Below, piece after piece: positions 57,246 through 64,000 of a DNA stretch of 64,000 bases. The translations under genes were made by a program, and so were the position numbers. The stretch comes from Dyella flagellata (GTDB lineage: Bacteria > Pseudomonadota > Gammaproteobacteria > Xanthomonadales > Rhodanobacteraceae), in NCBI RefSeq assembly GCF_030160275.1, contig NZ_BSOA01000044.1, positions 124,001 through 188,000 on the forward strand, in the 5' to 3' direction. Within the stretch, counting starts at the first letter, position 1, and every line of letters begins with the position of its first letter. Under the pieces are notes generated by a model that made no database searches, was not told where the DNA came from, and saw only the letters and a program-made list of their open reading frames with translations.

Positions 57246-60176
57246 ATGAGCCTGAGTCTTCCTGTCCCTGTCCTTGCTTCCAAAGAGCCGGAGAACACGG
57301 TCTGGCTCGGCTGCCTTATCGAGGCCGAAACGCCTGGCGAAGTCTGTGCACTGATCGAAACGTTGCTGCATGCGCAGCCCCATTGCCTTCGGGCCAAGGT
57401 GCTGATGCCCGGTCAAGCGGAACCGGCAGGCTCGGCCGATGCGCAAGAAACCGAACTGGCCCGGGACGCGCTGCAGGCCGCCGACGGCGTAAGCCTGTCT
57501 GCCGACGGCAGACACCATGCGCTGGTCCTGCTTCCAGCCCAACGCGTAGTGCTGCTGCTTAGCATGACCATCGAGGGTTCGGCCAAGGCGCTGCTCGCCA
57601 AGTTGGGGTCGTACCTGCAGTTGGGCGTGCGCCAGCTGCATCACACGATCAAGCTGGCCGAACTCCACGATTCGCACAGCCAGTTGGAGCATTCGGAAAA
57701 TTTGCAGCGTGCACTGTTCTCGATCTCCGAGCTATCCAGTTCGGACGTGGACATGCCGGACATGCTTGAGGAAATCCACCGCATCGTCAGCGGGCTGATG
57801 TATGCGGAAAATTTCTTCATCGTCCGCTACGACGCGGAGCGCGATTGCATGCGGTTCCTGTATTACGCGGACGCCCAGGACCAGGACAAGCCTGAAACCA
57901 ATCGCGACCTGCACATGGATGACCGGCAACACACGCTCACCTGGTATCTGCTTACCCGGGGCAAGCCGCTGATGGGCAGCAACGAGCAATTGCTGCAGCA
58001 AGTGAACGGCCCGCTGGTGATTGCCGGCCCCGACAGCGACGACTGGCTGGGCGCGCCGATACTGCGCGAAGGCCAGGTGCAAGGCGCCCTGGTGGTGCAA
58101 AGCTATGGAACCGGCATCGTGTATTCGCGCGAGGACCTCGCTTTGCTGGAATTCGTCGGCAACCACATCCTCACCGCGCTGGAACGCAAGGAAAGCAAGG
58201 ATGAACTGGAACGGCGCGTGCGCCAGCGCACCGAGGAGCTTGCCGAAGTCAATCGCGGCCTGCGCCAGGAAGTGCGTGAACGGCATCGCGCCGAACGCTT
58301 GCAGGAAGCCTTGTTTCAGGTAGCGCAGCTGGCCACCGCCGACATCGACGAAAACACTTTCTACGAGCGCGTGCACATGGTAGTGGGACGCCTGCTGGAT
58401 GCAAAAAATTTCTTCATCGCCTTGCTCAGCGACGACCGTAGCAAACTGGAATTCCCCTATTACATGGACGCCGGCATACGCCATGAGCTGTCACGCCCCG
58501 TCGGCCGTGGCATGAGCGAATATGTGCTGCGCCGCGGCCAGCCATGGTCGGGCACACGCGAAGACATTATCGCGCTGACCCACGCGGGCGAAGTGATACC
58601 GCACCACATCGGCGAACCATCCGCGTGCTGGCTGGGCGTGCCGCTGAAAGTGGACGAGGCAGTGATCGGGCTGGTCGCCGTGCAAAGCTACGAAACCCAG
58701 ACCGCTTACGGCGCGCCCGAGCAAGAGCTGCTGAGCTTCGTCGCCTTGCAGATCGCCAACAGCATTTATCGCCGCCGCTCGGCGGCCGCGTTGCATCTGG
58801 CCAATCTGCGACTGGAGAATCGGGTGGAGGAGCGCACCCGCGAGCTGCGTGCCGAAATCCAGCGGCGCGAGCAGATGCAGCAGCAGCTGCATCATCAGGT
58901 GATGCACGATCCGCTCACCGGCCTGCCCAACCGCGGCTATCTGCGCGAACGGCTGGACCGCGTGCTCAACCGCATCCAGAGCGATCCGAACCGCCGCTGC
59001 GCCCTGCTGTACATCGACATCGACCGATTCAAGGTCATCAACGACAGCCTGGGCCATCTGGCCGGCGACGAGTTCCTGAAGGCGGTCGCGGTACGCCTGC
59101 TTACGCATGTGCGCGAACCCGACATGGTGGCGCGGCTTTCCGGCGACGAATTCGCCATCCTGCTGGAGTACATCGAAAACATCGATACCGCCACCATCAT
59201 TGCCGATCGCGTGCTGCAAGCCGTGGCCACACCGCTGCGCATCTCCGGCAAGGAACTGGAACCATCGGTGAGCGTGGGTATCGCCTGCGGCGACGCCAGT
59301 TACCTGGATGCGGACGAATTGATCCGCGACGCGGACATGGCGCTCTACCAGGCCAAGGAGCTGGGCCGCAAACGCTTCGCCGTGTTCGACGAAGCGCTCG
59401 CCAAAGGCATGGTGGACGTGCTGGCAATGGAAAGCGAATTGCGCAAGGCGCTGCGGCAGAACGAATTCGAGCCGTATTTCCAGCCGATCTGCCGGCTTGG
59501 CGACGGCAAGGTAGTGGGCTACGAAGCGCTGATCCGCTGGAACCACCCCCAACGCGGACTGCTGCGTCCGTCGGATTTCGTCAAGATCGCCGAGGACAGC
59601 GGCCTGATCGAAGCCATCGACTGGCGCCTATTCGAACTCAGCTGCCGCTTGCTGACGCAGCAAGCGCCTTCGGAGCTGTTCATTACCTTCAACGTGTCGG
59701 CCTTGCATCTGCGCCACGCCGATTTCGACGTGCGCATCCTCAAGATGCTCGAACGCACCGGCCTGGCTCCATCCCGGCTGGTCACCGAAGTCACGGAAGG
59801 CGCGCTGCTGGACAACCCCGAAAGCGTGCGCGCCGTGCTGGAACGCCTGCGCAGCGTGGGAGTAGGCGCCGCGCTGGACGATTTCGGCACGGGCTACTCG
59901 TCGCTCAGTTATCTGCACTCCCTGCCCTTGCGCATGCTCAAGATCGACCGCGCGTTCGTGCAGGAACTGGACAAGGCCGGCAGCAGCAACAGCACCACCG
60001 TGGTAGCGGCGATTCTCGCGCTGGCGCATGCGCTCAATATCCAGGTCATTGCCGAAGGCATCGAGACACAGGCGCAACGGGATGCGCTGGTGAGCATGGG
60101 CTGCGAGATGGCACAAGGGTATTTGCTGGGGAGCCCGGCACCGATGGCGCATTGGATGGCGGGACAAAAGACTTAA
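57246..60176 (+). CDS. dual-GAF GGDEF-EAL c-di-GMP enzyme
   Basis: 976-residue soluble protein. A non-conserved N-terminal 130 residues are followed by GAF at about 150-310, a coiled coil (ELERRVRQRTEELAEVNRGL), a second GAF at 355-515, a second coiled coil, GGDEF at 555-715 and EAL at 725-970. The cyclase motif reads RLSGDEFAIL (SGDEF, a tolerated variant). The upstream substrate site is DIDRFKVINDSLGH. The EAL side is complete: EALIRW, FNVSA, EVTEG, LDDFGTGYSS, LKIDRAF, AEGIET, AQGYLLG. Both activities are possible. ATG 57246 is chosen; GTG 57219 is possible. Confidence 0.9.
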   Translation: MSLSLPVPVLASKEPENTVWLGCLIEAETPGEVCALIETLLHAQPHCLRAKVLMPGQAEPAGSADAQETELARDALQAADGVSLSADGRHHALVLLPAQRVVLLLSMTIEGSAKALLAKLGSYLQLGVRQLHHTIKLAELHDSHSQLEHSENLQRALFSISELSSSDVDMPDMLEEIHRIVSGLMYAENFFIVRYDAERDCMRFLYYADAQDQDKPETNRDLHMDDRQHTLTWYLLTRGKPLMGSNEQLLQQVNGPLVIAGPDSDDWLGAPILREGQVQGALVVQSYGTGIVYSREDLALLEFVGNHILTALERKESKDELERRVRQRTEELAEVNRGLRQEVRERHRAERLQEALFQVAQLATADIDENTFYERVHMVVGRLLDAKNFFIALLSDDRSKLEFPYYMDAGIRHELSRPVGRGMSEYVLRRGQPWSGTREDIIALTHAGEVIPHHIGEPSACWLGVPLKVDEAVIGLVAVQSYETQTAYGAPEQELLSFVALQIANSIYRRRSAAALHLANLRLENRVEERTRELRAEIQRREQMQQQLHHQVMHDPLTGLPNRGYLRERLDRVLNRIQSDPNRRCALLYIDIDRFKVINDSLGHLAGDEFLKAVAVRLLTHVREPDMVARLSGDEFAILLEYIENIDTATIIADRVLQAVATPLRISGKELEPSVSVGIACGDASYLDADELIRDADMALYQAKELGRKRFAVFDEALAKGMVDVLAMESELRKALRQNEFEPYFQPICRLGDGKVVGYEALIRWNHPQRGLLRPSDFVKIAEDSGLIEAIDWRLFELSCRLLTQQAPSELFITFNVSALHLRHADFDVRILKMLERTGLAPSRLVTEVTEGALLDNPESVRAVLERLRSVGVGAALDDFGTGYSSLSYLHSLPLRMLKIDRAFVQELDKAGSSNSTTVVAAILALAHALNIQVIAEGIETQAQRDALVSMGCEMAQGYLLGSPAPMAHWMAGQKT

Positions 60177-60190
60177 GGCCCTTGCTTCAT

Positions 60191-60219
60191 CGTCATTCTG
60201 GCGAAGGCTCGGAATGACG
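60191..60219. repeat. degenerate CGTCATTC-type repeat between convergent genes
   Basis: CGTCATTC and GGAATGACG pair around an imperfect centre (TGGCGAAGGCTC). It is the same class as the repeat at 2557-2637. It lies between the GGDEF-EAL stop and the small gene on the minus strand. Confidence 0.7.
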
Positions 60220-60326
60220 ATCCTGCGTCCCATCTCGCTATCCGCTATGACCTGCAACACGGCCAGCCTGGACGTGCCTTCGTAAAACGGATGTGGCTAC
60301 CCCGTCATGGCGAGGGCGAGTTGGCA

Positions 60327-60590
60327 TCAGACGTGCAGTTTGCCGTTATCGTGCTGACGCTTTTCCTTCACTTCGCGCAATAGCTCCAGGACATGCGCGC
60401 GTTGTTCGCGGCGCTTCTGCTCTTGTGCGGCAAGCAATTCCTGCCGTCGCGTCATATGCGCGGGTGCTTGGGTGGTTTTCTTCGCCGTCGCGTTGACCAG
60501 ATGGCTGAAGTAATCCGACCACGCGCGGAAATGCCACAAGGAATGGGTCGAGCCCGGAGACCTAGGATGGATTGAGCCAGGGGTGTTCAT
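60327..60590 (-). CDS. small hypothetical protein with C-terminal coiled coil, 87 residues
   Basis: Not recognised. ATG 60590 has a strong ribosome site, GGAGG, eight bases upstream. The N-terminal half contains Pro/Ser and Trp residues (STHSLWHFRAWSDYFSHLV). The C-terminal half is a charged helix (RRQELLAAQEQKRREQRAHV, then LELLREVKEKRQ), a likely coiled coil. No signal peptide. A longer reading to 60710 is possible but the ribosome site decides for 60590. Confidence 0.6.
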   Translation of the reverse strand: MNTPGSIHPRSPGSTHSLWHFRAWSDYFSHLVNATAKKTTQAPAHMTRRQELLAAQEQKRREQRAHVLELLREVKEKRQHDNGKLHV

Positions 60591-60727
60591 GGAACGGCCT
60601 CCACACGGACGGTTGCCCGCAGCAGCATTGCGCTGCCCGGACATTAAATGTGCACTTAGCTTCGTTAGCGCCCCGTAATGCACCGCGCTGGAATCGCTAA
60701 CGGACCCCAAACATCCGCCCAGGCGGC

Positions 60728-62314
60728 TCAGGCCTGTACGCTCCGGTCGTCCATGGCTTTCGTAATGGCCTCCGCCAGGTCCGCGCGGTCGTACGGCTTG
60801 GCCAAACGCGTGGCGCCGTCGCTGAGGTCGGTCGGGATCTCCGCGTAACCCGTTGCCAGCACTATGGGAAGCGCTGGCCAGCGGATATTGACCTCCTCCA
60901 CCAGTTGCGCACCGGTCATGCCCGGCATGGCGTGGTCGGTGATCAGCAAGTCCACGCGATCCTGATTTTCAAGCACCCGCAGCGCCTCTTCCGCCGACGC
61001 CAGCTCGATGACCCGGTGGCCCTGGTCTTGCAGTACAGCACCGGTGATGTTGAGAACGAGCGGATCGTCGTCCACCACCACGATGTGCAGAGGACGCGGC
61101 ACATGCACCGGGTTCACCAAGGACAACTTCGGCGTGCCGACAACCGGTGCGGCGGCCTCCGACTTCACGCTCGGCAACCACATTTCCACGCGCGTACCGA
61201 AGCCCTTGCTGCTCTTGATCACCAGGCGCCCGCCCGACTGTTCGGCCAGTCCGTGCACCATCGACAAGCCCAGACCGGTGCCTTTGCCCACACCCTTGGT
61301 GGTGAAGAAGGGTTCGGTGGCCTTCAACAGGGTTTCCTCATCCATGCCGTCACCCTCGTCGGTGACGGAAAGACAGACATAATCACCAGGCTCCAGGCGC
61401 GTGGAATGGCTGGTGTCGATGGTGACGTTGCGCGCGGCAATGGTCAGCTCGCCGCCCTCCGGCATCGCATCGCGAGCATTCACGGCCAGGTTCATCAGCG
61501 CCAGTTCCAGCTGATTGGCATCGGTCTTCACCGCATTGAGCGCAACCGGAAACAAGGTAGTGATGTTCACCAGCGGCCCCAGCGAGCGGCGCAGCAGCTC
61601 GGTCATGTTCGCCACCAGCGAAACGATGTCGACCCGCGCCACGCGCAGCTCCTGCTTGCGCGCGAATGCCAGCATGCGCTGCGTCAAGGCCGCACCGCGC
61701 TGCACGGCCGACTGCCCGTTCTGGACTAGCTTGCGCAACTGCGAATCCTGGGGAAGCTTCAGGTCCATCATGTCCAGGCAGCTCTGGATCACCATCAACA
61801 GATTGTTGAAATCGTGCGCCACCCCACCGGTGAGCTTGCCGATGGCCTCGGTCTTCTGTGCCTGGAACAGCGCTTCGCGCGCACGGTCCAATTCCATGGC
61901 CGCGTTGCGCTGTTCGGTCACGTCGCGCGAGATCTTGGCAAAGCCAACCAGCTCGCCGTCGTCATCCAGAATGCGATCGACCACCACGTGCGCCCTGAAG
62001 CGCGAACCGTCCTTGCGCACGCGCCATCCTTCGCTTTCCACGCGCCCCTCCGCAGCGGCTTGCATCAGATTGGTCTGCGGCAAGCCGGCGTCGCGATCGG
62101 CTTGGGTGTAAAACGTGGAAACATGCTTGCCAACGATCTCCTCGGGCTGGTAGCCCTTGATGCGCGCGGCACCATGATTCCAGCTGGCTACGTGGCCATC
62201 CCTGTCCAACATGAAGATCGCATAGTCGGTAATCGACTCGATCATCAAACGGTATCGGTTTTCATCGACCGAAGGGCTTAAAGCCGCGTTGGATTTCGGA
62301 GGTAGGTTTGCCAT
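60728..62314 (-). CDS. PAS hybrid histidine kinase with C-terminal receiver
   Basis: 528-residue soluble hybrid kinase. PAS at about 20-135 (SITDYAIFMLDRDGHVASWN), HisKA at 145-215 with His167 in GGVAHDFNNLL, HATPase at 240-385 (NLAVNARDAMPEGG, DEGDGM, FFTTKGVGKGTGLGLS), and a receiver at 405-525 with Asp460 in LLITDHAMPGM and Lys in AKPYD. All catalytic residues are intact. Closest in layout to the His-less kinase at 25.5 kb: both share the same PAS and H-box style, but that one has Ser for this His. No partner regulator is adjacent. Confidence 0.93.
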   Translation of the reverse strand: MANLPPKSNAALSPSVDENRYRLMIESITDYAIFMLDRDGHVASWNHGAARIKGYQPEEIVGKHVSTFYTQADRDAGLPQTNLMQAAAEGRVESEGWRVRKDGSRFRAHVVVDRILDDDGELVGFAKISRDVTEQRNAAMELDRAREALFQAQKTEAIGKLTGGVAHDFNNLLMVIQSCLDMMDLKLPQDSQLRKLVQNGQSAVQRGAALTQRMLAFARKQELRVARVDIVSLVANMTELLRRSLGPLVNITTLFPVALNAVKTDANQLELALMNLAVNARDAMPEGGELTIAARNVTIDTSHSTRLEPGDYVCLSVTDEGDGMDEETLLKATEPFFTTKGVGKGTGLGLSMVHGLAEQSGGRLVIKSSKGFGTRVEMWLPSVKSEAAAPVVGTPKLSLVNPVHVPRPLHIVVVDDDPLVLNITGAVLQDQGHRVIELASAEEALRVLENQDRVDLLITDHAMPGMTGAQLVEEVNIRWPALPIVLATGYAEIPTDLSDGATRLAKPYDRADLAEAITKAMDDRSVQA

Positions 62315-62775
62315 GCGCGTTCAACCATCAATCGATTGAAATGTGAAAGCCAAATCAAAACTCACCACTTCGGTTGATCCTGCCTGCCGGCAGAAAACGC
62401 CGAATGCTTGTCGTTTTCGATTAGCACATCCCCGATTGTGTACCGCAAGCAAGCTCGGCGAAAGTCCCACGCACCCATTTAAAGCAATTCGCAAGAGAGC
62501 CAGGCAGCTGCGATTCACGCATGCATAACGATTGCTCATTGCAATGCACAAGATGACGATGGCACCGAGGCGAGAAAAAGCATTTACTTCACGACAAAAC
62601 TACATAATTAAAACGAATCGAAGGCACCGGGTTACCACTTACTGGGCAGCTACCGGAACACCGAGCAAGGCTTGAGCACTGCCTTGTGGCAAATCGAAGC
62701 AGGCATGGCGAATGCCTGTCCCCCTGAAGCGCGTGCTAACCTTATGGGCCTGACCCATCCCCCAGGGGGGGACTC
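62315..62775. other. intergenic region before the DUF2946 gene
   Basis: 461 bases without a gene. Around 62.57-62.62 kb it is A/T-richer (TACATAATTAAAACGAATCG). The last 20 bases hold the ribosome site of the DUF2946 gene in a G run. No operator could be assigned with confidence. Confidence 0.5.
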
Positions 62776-63147
62776 GTGCTGCAAGGCAAGCACCCGCTTC
62801 GACACGTGACGTGGCTGGCCATGCTGGCCATGGCGCTGATCGTGGTGATGCCGGTGCTCGCACGAACCCTGCCGATGGCGTCCCTAGCCGGCATCGCCGG
62901 GGACTGCCCCGTGCACCAGGCCGCACACAGCAGGCATCCAGCTTCCCCGCATGCTCCGGTTGACCCAACCGAACGCTGTGGTTATTGCACACTGCTCAAT
63001 CACAGCCCACCGCTTGCATCCGGCGCGGTCGTTCACGTTGCTCCCGCGGCACCCATTGCAGCCATTGCACGTAGCCACCGAATCGGCGAGAAACCCGCGC
63101 TGCCGCGGCTGAGCGCCGACCCGCGCGGCCCGCCAACCGTCGCCTGA
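62776..63147 (+). CDS. DUF2946 family protein
   Basis: 123-residue protein, probably membrane-linked: one hydrophobic N-terminal helix (LAMLAMALIVVMPVLARTLP) then a His/Pro/Cys-rich part, CPVHQAAHSRHPASPHAP, and the DUF2946 motif CGYCTLLNHSP. Relatives are found beside copper uptake or resistance genes, so metal handling is likely but not shown. The start is GTG 62776 after a G-rich ribosome site. It lies 163 bases upstream of the outer-membrane gene on the same strand. Confidence 0.78.
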   Translation: MLQGKHPLRHVTWLAMLAMALIVVMPVLARTLPMASLAGIAGDCPVHQAAHSRHPASPHAPVDPTERCGYCTLLNHSPPLASGAVVHVAPAAPIAAIARSHRIGEKPALPRLSADPRGPPTVA

Positions 63148-63310
63148 TACGACGGCAACGCATGCACGATCTCTTTCGCGCATGCTTTTGCTACCCACTC
63201 CATACCGCTGAATGGCGCCTGCGACGAATCGCAGGCCGACATTTGCTGCGGCTATCGCCGTTGATGTCGCCCTGCTTGCGTCACGGCAGCAGTAAAGGAT
63301 ATCCATTGCA

Positions 63311-64000
63311 ATGAGCCTTCGAAATTCCATGCTCGCAGCGAGCATGCGATCGCGTCAGCAGCTGCGGCGTCATGCTGCGCTCGCTGGCCTGATTGCCAGC
63401 TGCGCCATGCCACAGCTGGCGCATGCCTGCGCCACTTGTGGCTGCACGCTCAGCACCGACGCCGCCACCGGTTATTCCACGATGAGCGGCTGGCGCATCA
63501 ACCTCGATTACACCTATATCGACCAGAACCAATTGCGGCACGGCAGGGGCAAAGCCACAGCGGAGCAAGTGGTGAATCAACCAGCCAATCCGGCGCTGGG
63601 TGGCGGCGAAATCGAGAAGAGCACGACCAACCGCTATATCAACCTTACCGCGATGTATCGCTTCAACGCCGACTGGGGCGTGAACTTCATCGTGCCGTAC
63701 GTGATCCGCGATCACAGCACCTACGGCACGCAACTGCAGCCCTATACGTCGACGGAAACTGCGCCAGACCAGCTCAGCAGCACGCATGTATCCGGCTTGG
63801 GCGATGTCAAGATCCTCGCCGGTTACCAAGGCTTTCTGCCCACGCACAACCTGGGCGTGCAGTTCGGCGTAAAACTGCCGACAGGAAATTACGGCGGGCA
63901 GTCGGCCGATGGCAATCTGGTCGGCCGTCCCGTCACCTTCCGCAACGGTCCGGGGCTCGGGCAGTCGCTCGACACCGACCTGCAGGCCGGCACCGGCAGC
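63311..64000 (+). CDS. outer-membrane beta-barrel transporter-like protein, 3' truncated by window
   Basis: Reading frame open from ATG 63311 to the window end (230 codons, no stop). The signal peptide ends around LAHA; the mature start is CATCGCTLSTDAATGYS, two Cys-x-x-Cys-like pairs that may bind metal. Long beta strands follow (WRINLDYTYIDQNQ, YINLTAMYRFNADWGVNFIV, LGVQFGVKLPTGNY), typical of outer-membrane channel proteins of the MetA/phenol-degradation barrel type. It follows the DUF2946 gene, so a copper or metal role is possible. No good ribosome site within ten bases (AAGGA lies 13 upstream). Confidence 0.7.
   Translation, partial: MSLRNSMLAASMRSRQQLRRHAALAGLIASCAMPQLAHACATCGCTLSTDAATGYSTMSGWRINLDYTYIDQNQLRHGRGKATAEQVVNQPANPALGGGEIEKSTTNRYINLTAMYRFNADWGVNFIVPYVIRDHSTYGTQLQPYTSTETAPDQLSSTHVSGLGDVKILAGYQGFLPTHNLGVQFGVKLPTGNYGGQSADGNLVGRPVTFRNGPGLGQSLDTDLQAGTGS

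Noticed and set aside
60186-60225. Repeat considered as an intrinsic terminator of the GGDEF-EAL gene
   Set aside because: Stem is interrupted and no T-run follows on either strand.
62730-62775. MerR/CueR-type operator before the DUF2946 gene
   Set aside because: The C- and G-run palindrome-like sequence (CCCATCCCCCAGGGGGG) does not match a known copper operator in spacing or sequence.

Overview
The window is GC-rich, densely coded chromosomal DNA. It looks like a gammaproteobacterium of the Lysobacterales (Xanthomonadales), most likely Rhodanobacteraceae (Dyella, Rhodanobacter, Luteibacter or Frateuria type). The evidence is the co-oriented run ndk-rlmN-pilW-rodZ-yfgM-bamB-der, a long LigA, a psrA-like regulator beside fadB/fadA, and many dispersed palindromes of the GTAGGCTGGGAT type at gene ends. 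The genus is inferred from gene content only. I saw no rRNA, tRNA, CRISPR array, integrase or transposase gene.

Layout. 1-10.8 kb: ten housekeeping genes on the minus strand, read ndk, rlmN, pilW, rodZ, yfgM-like, bamB, der, a rhodanese-E1 fusion, folD, guaB. 10.9-15.4 kb: a PsrA-like TetR regulator with two CAAAC-N4-GTTTG operators over its own promoter, then fadB- and fadA-type beta-oxidation genes. 15.6-25.2 kb: two DHA2 exporters, a pirin, a quinone oxidoreductase, epmA, ligA and a Kef-type antiporter.

25.5-33.3 kb: a signalling cluster. It holds a PAS sensor kinase whose phospho-acceptor His is replaced by Ser, an intact three-PAS kinase, a single-domain receiver and a 1119-residue REC-GAF-PAS-GAF-GGDEF-EAL protein with a ruined GGDEF but an intact EAL. 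A receiver-domain remnant follows. 33.3-35.5 kb: a membrane LytTR regulator divergent from an acyltransferase. 35.5-42 kb: an accessory stretch with less regular composition, holding an exported phage-tail-like protein between terminators, a DUF4440 protein, a CPBP protease, a DUF6438 protein, a leucine-rich-repeat protein and an alpha/beta hydrolase. 42-45 kb: a GAF-rich HWE-type kinase.

45-49.2 kb: two divergent secreted glycosidases (GH76-like and GH26-like) and a CsgG-like lipoprotein with a ten-base homopolymer. 49.7-53.6 kb: an FAD amino-acid oxidase-like gene paired with a thiamine-diphosphate 2-keto-acid decarboxylase, together a plausible amino acid to keto acid to aldehyde route. 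54.4-62.3 kb: a MASE1 protein with a degenerate kinase end, two small conserved-looking proteins, a BamE-like lipoprotein, a dual GAF GGDEF-EAL protein and a hybrid kinase. 62.8-64 kb: a DUF2946 protein and a truncated outer-membrane beta-barrel gene, probably metal-related.

The strongest candidates for new biology are the signalling cluster with its His-less kinase, the oxidase-decarboxylase pair, and the degenerate MASE1 kinase.
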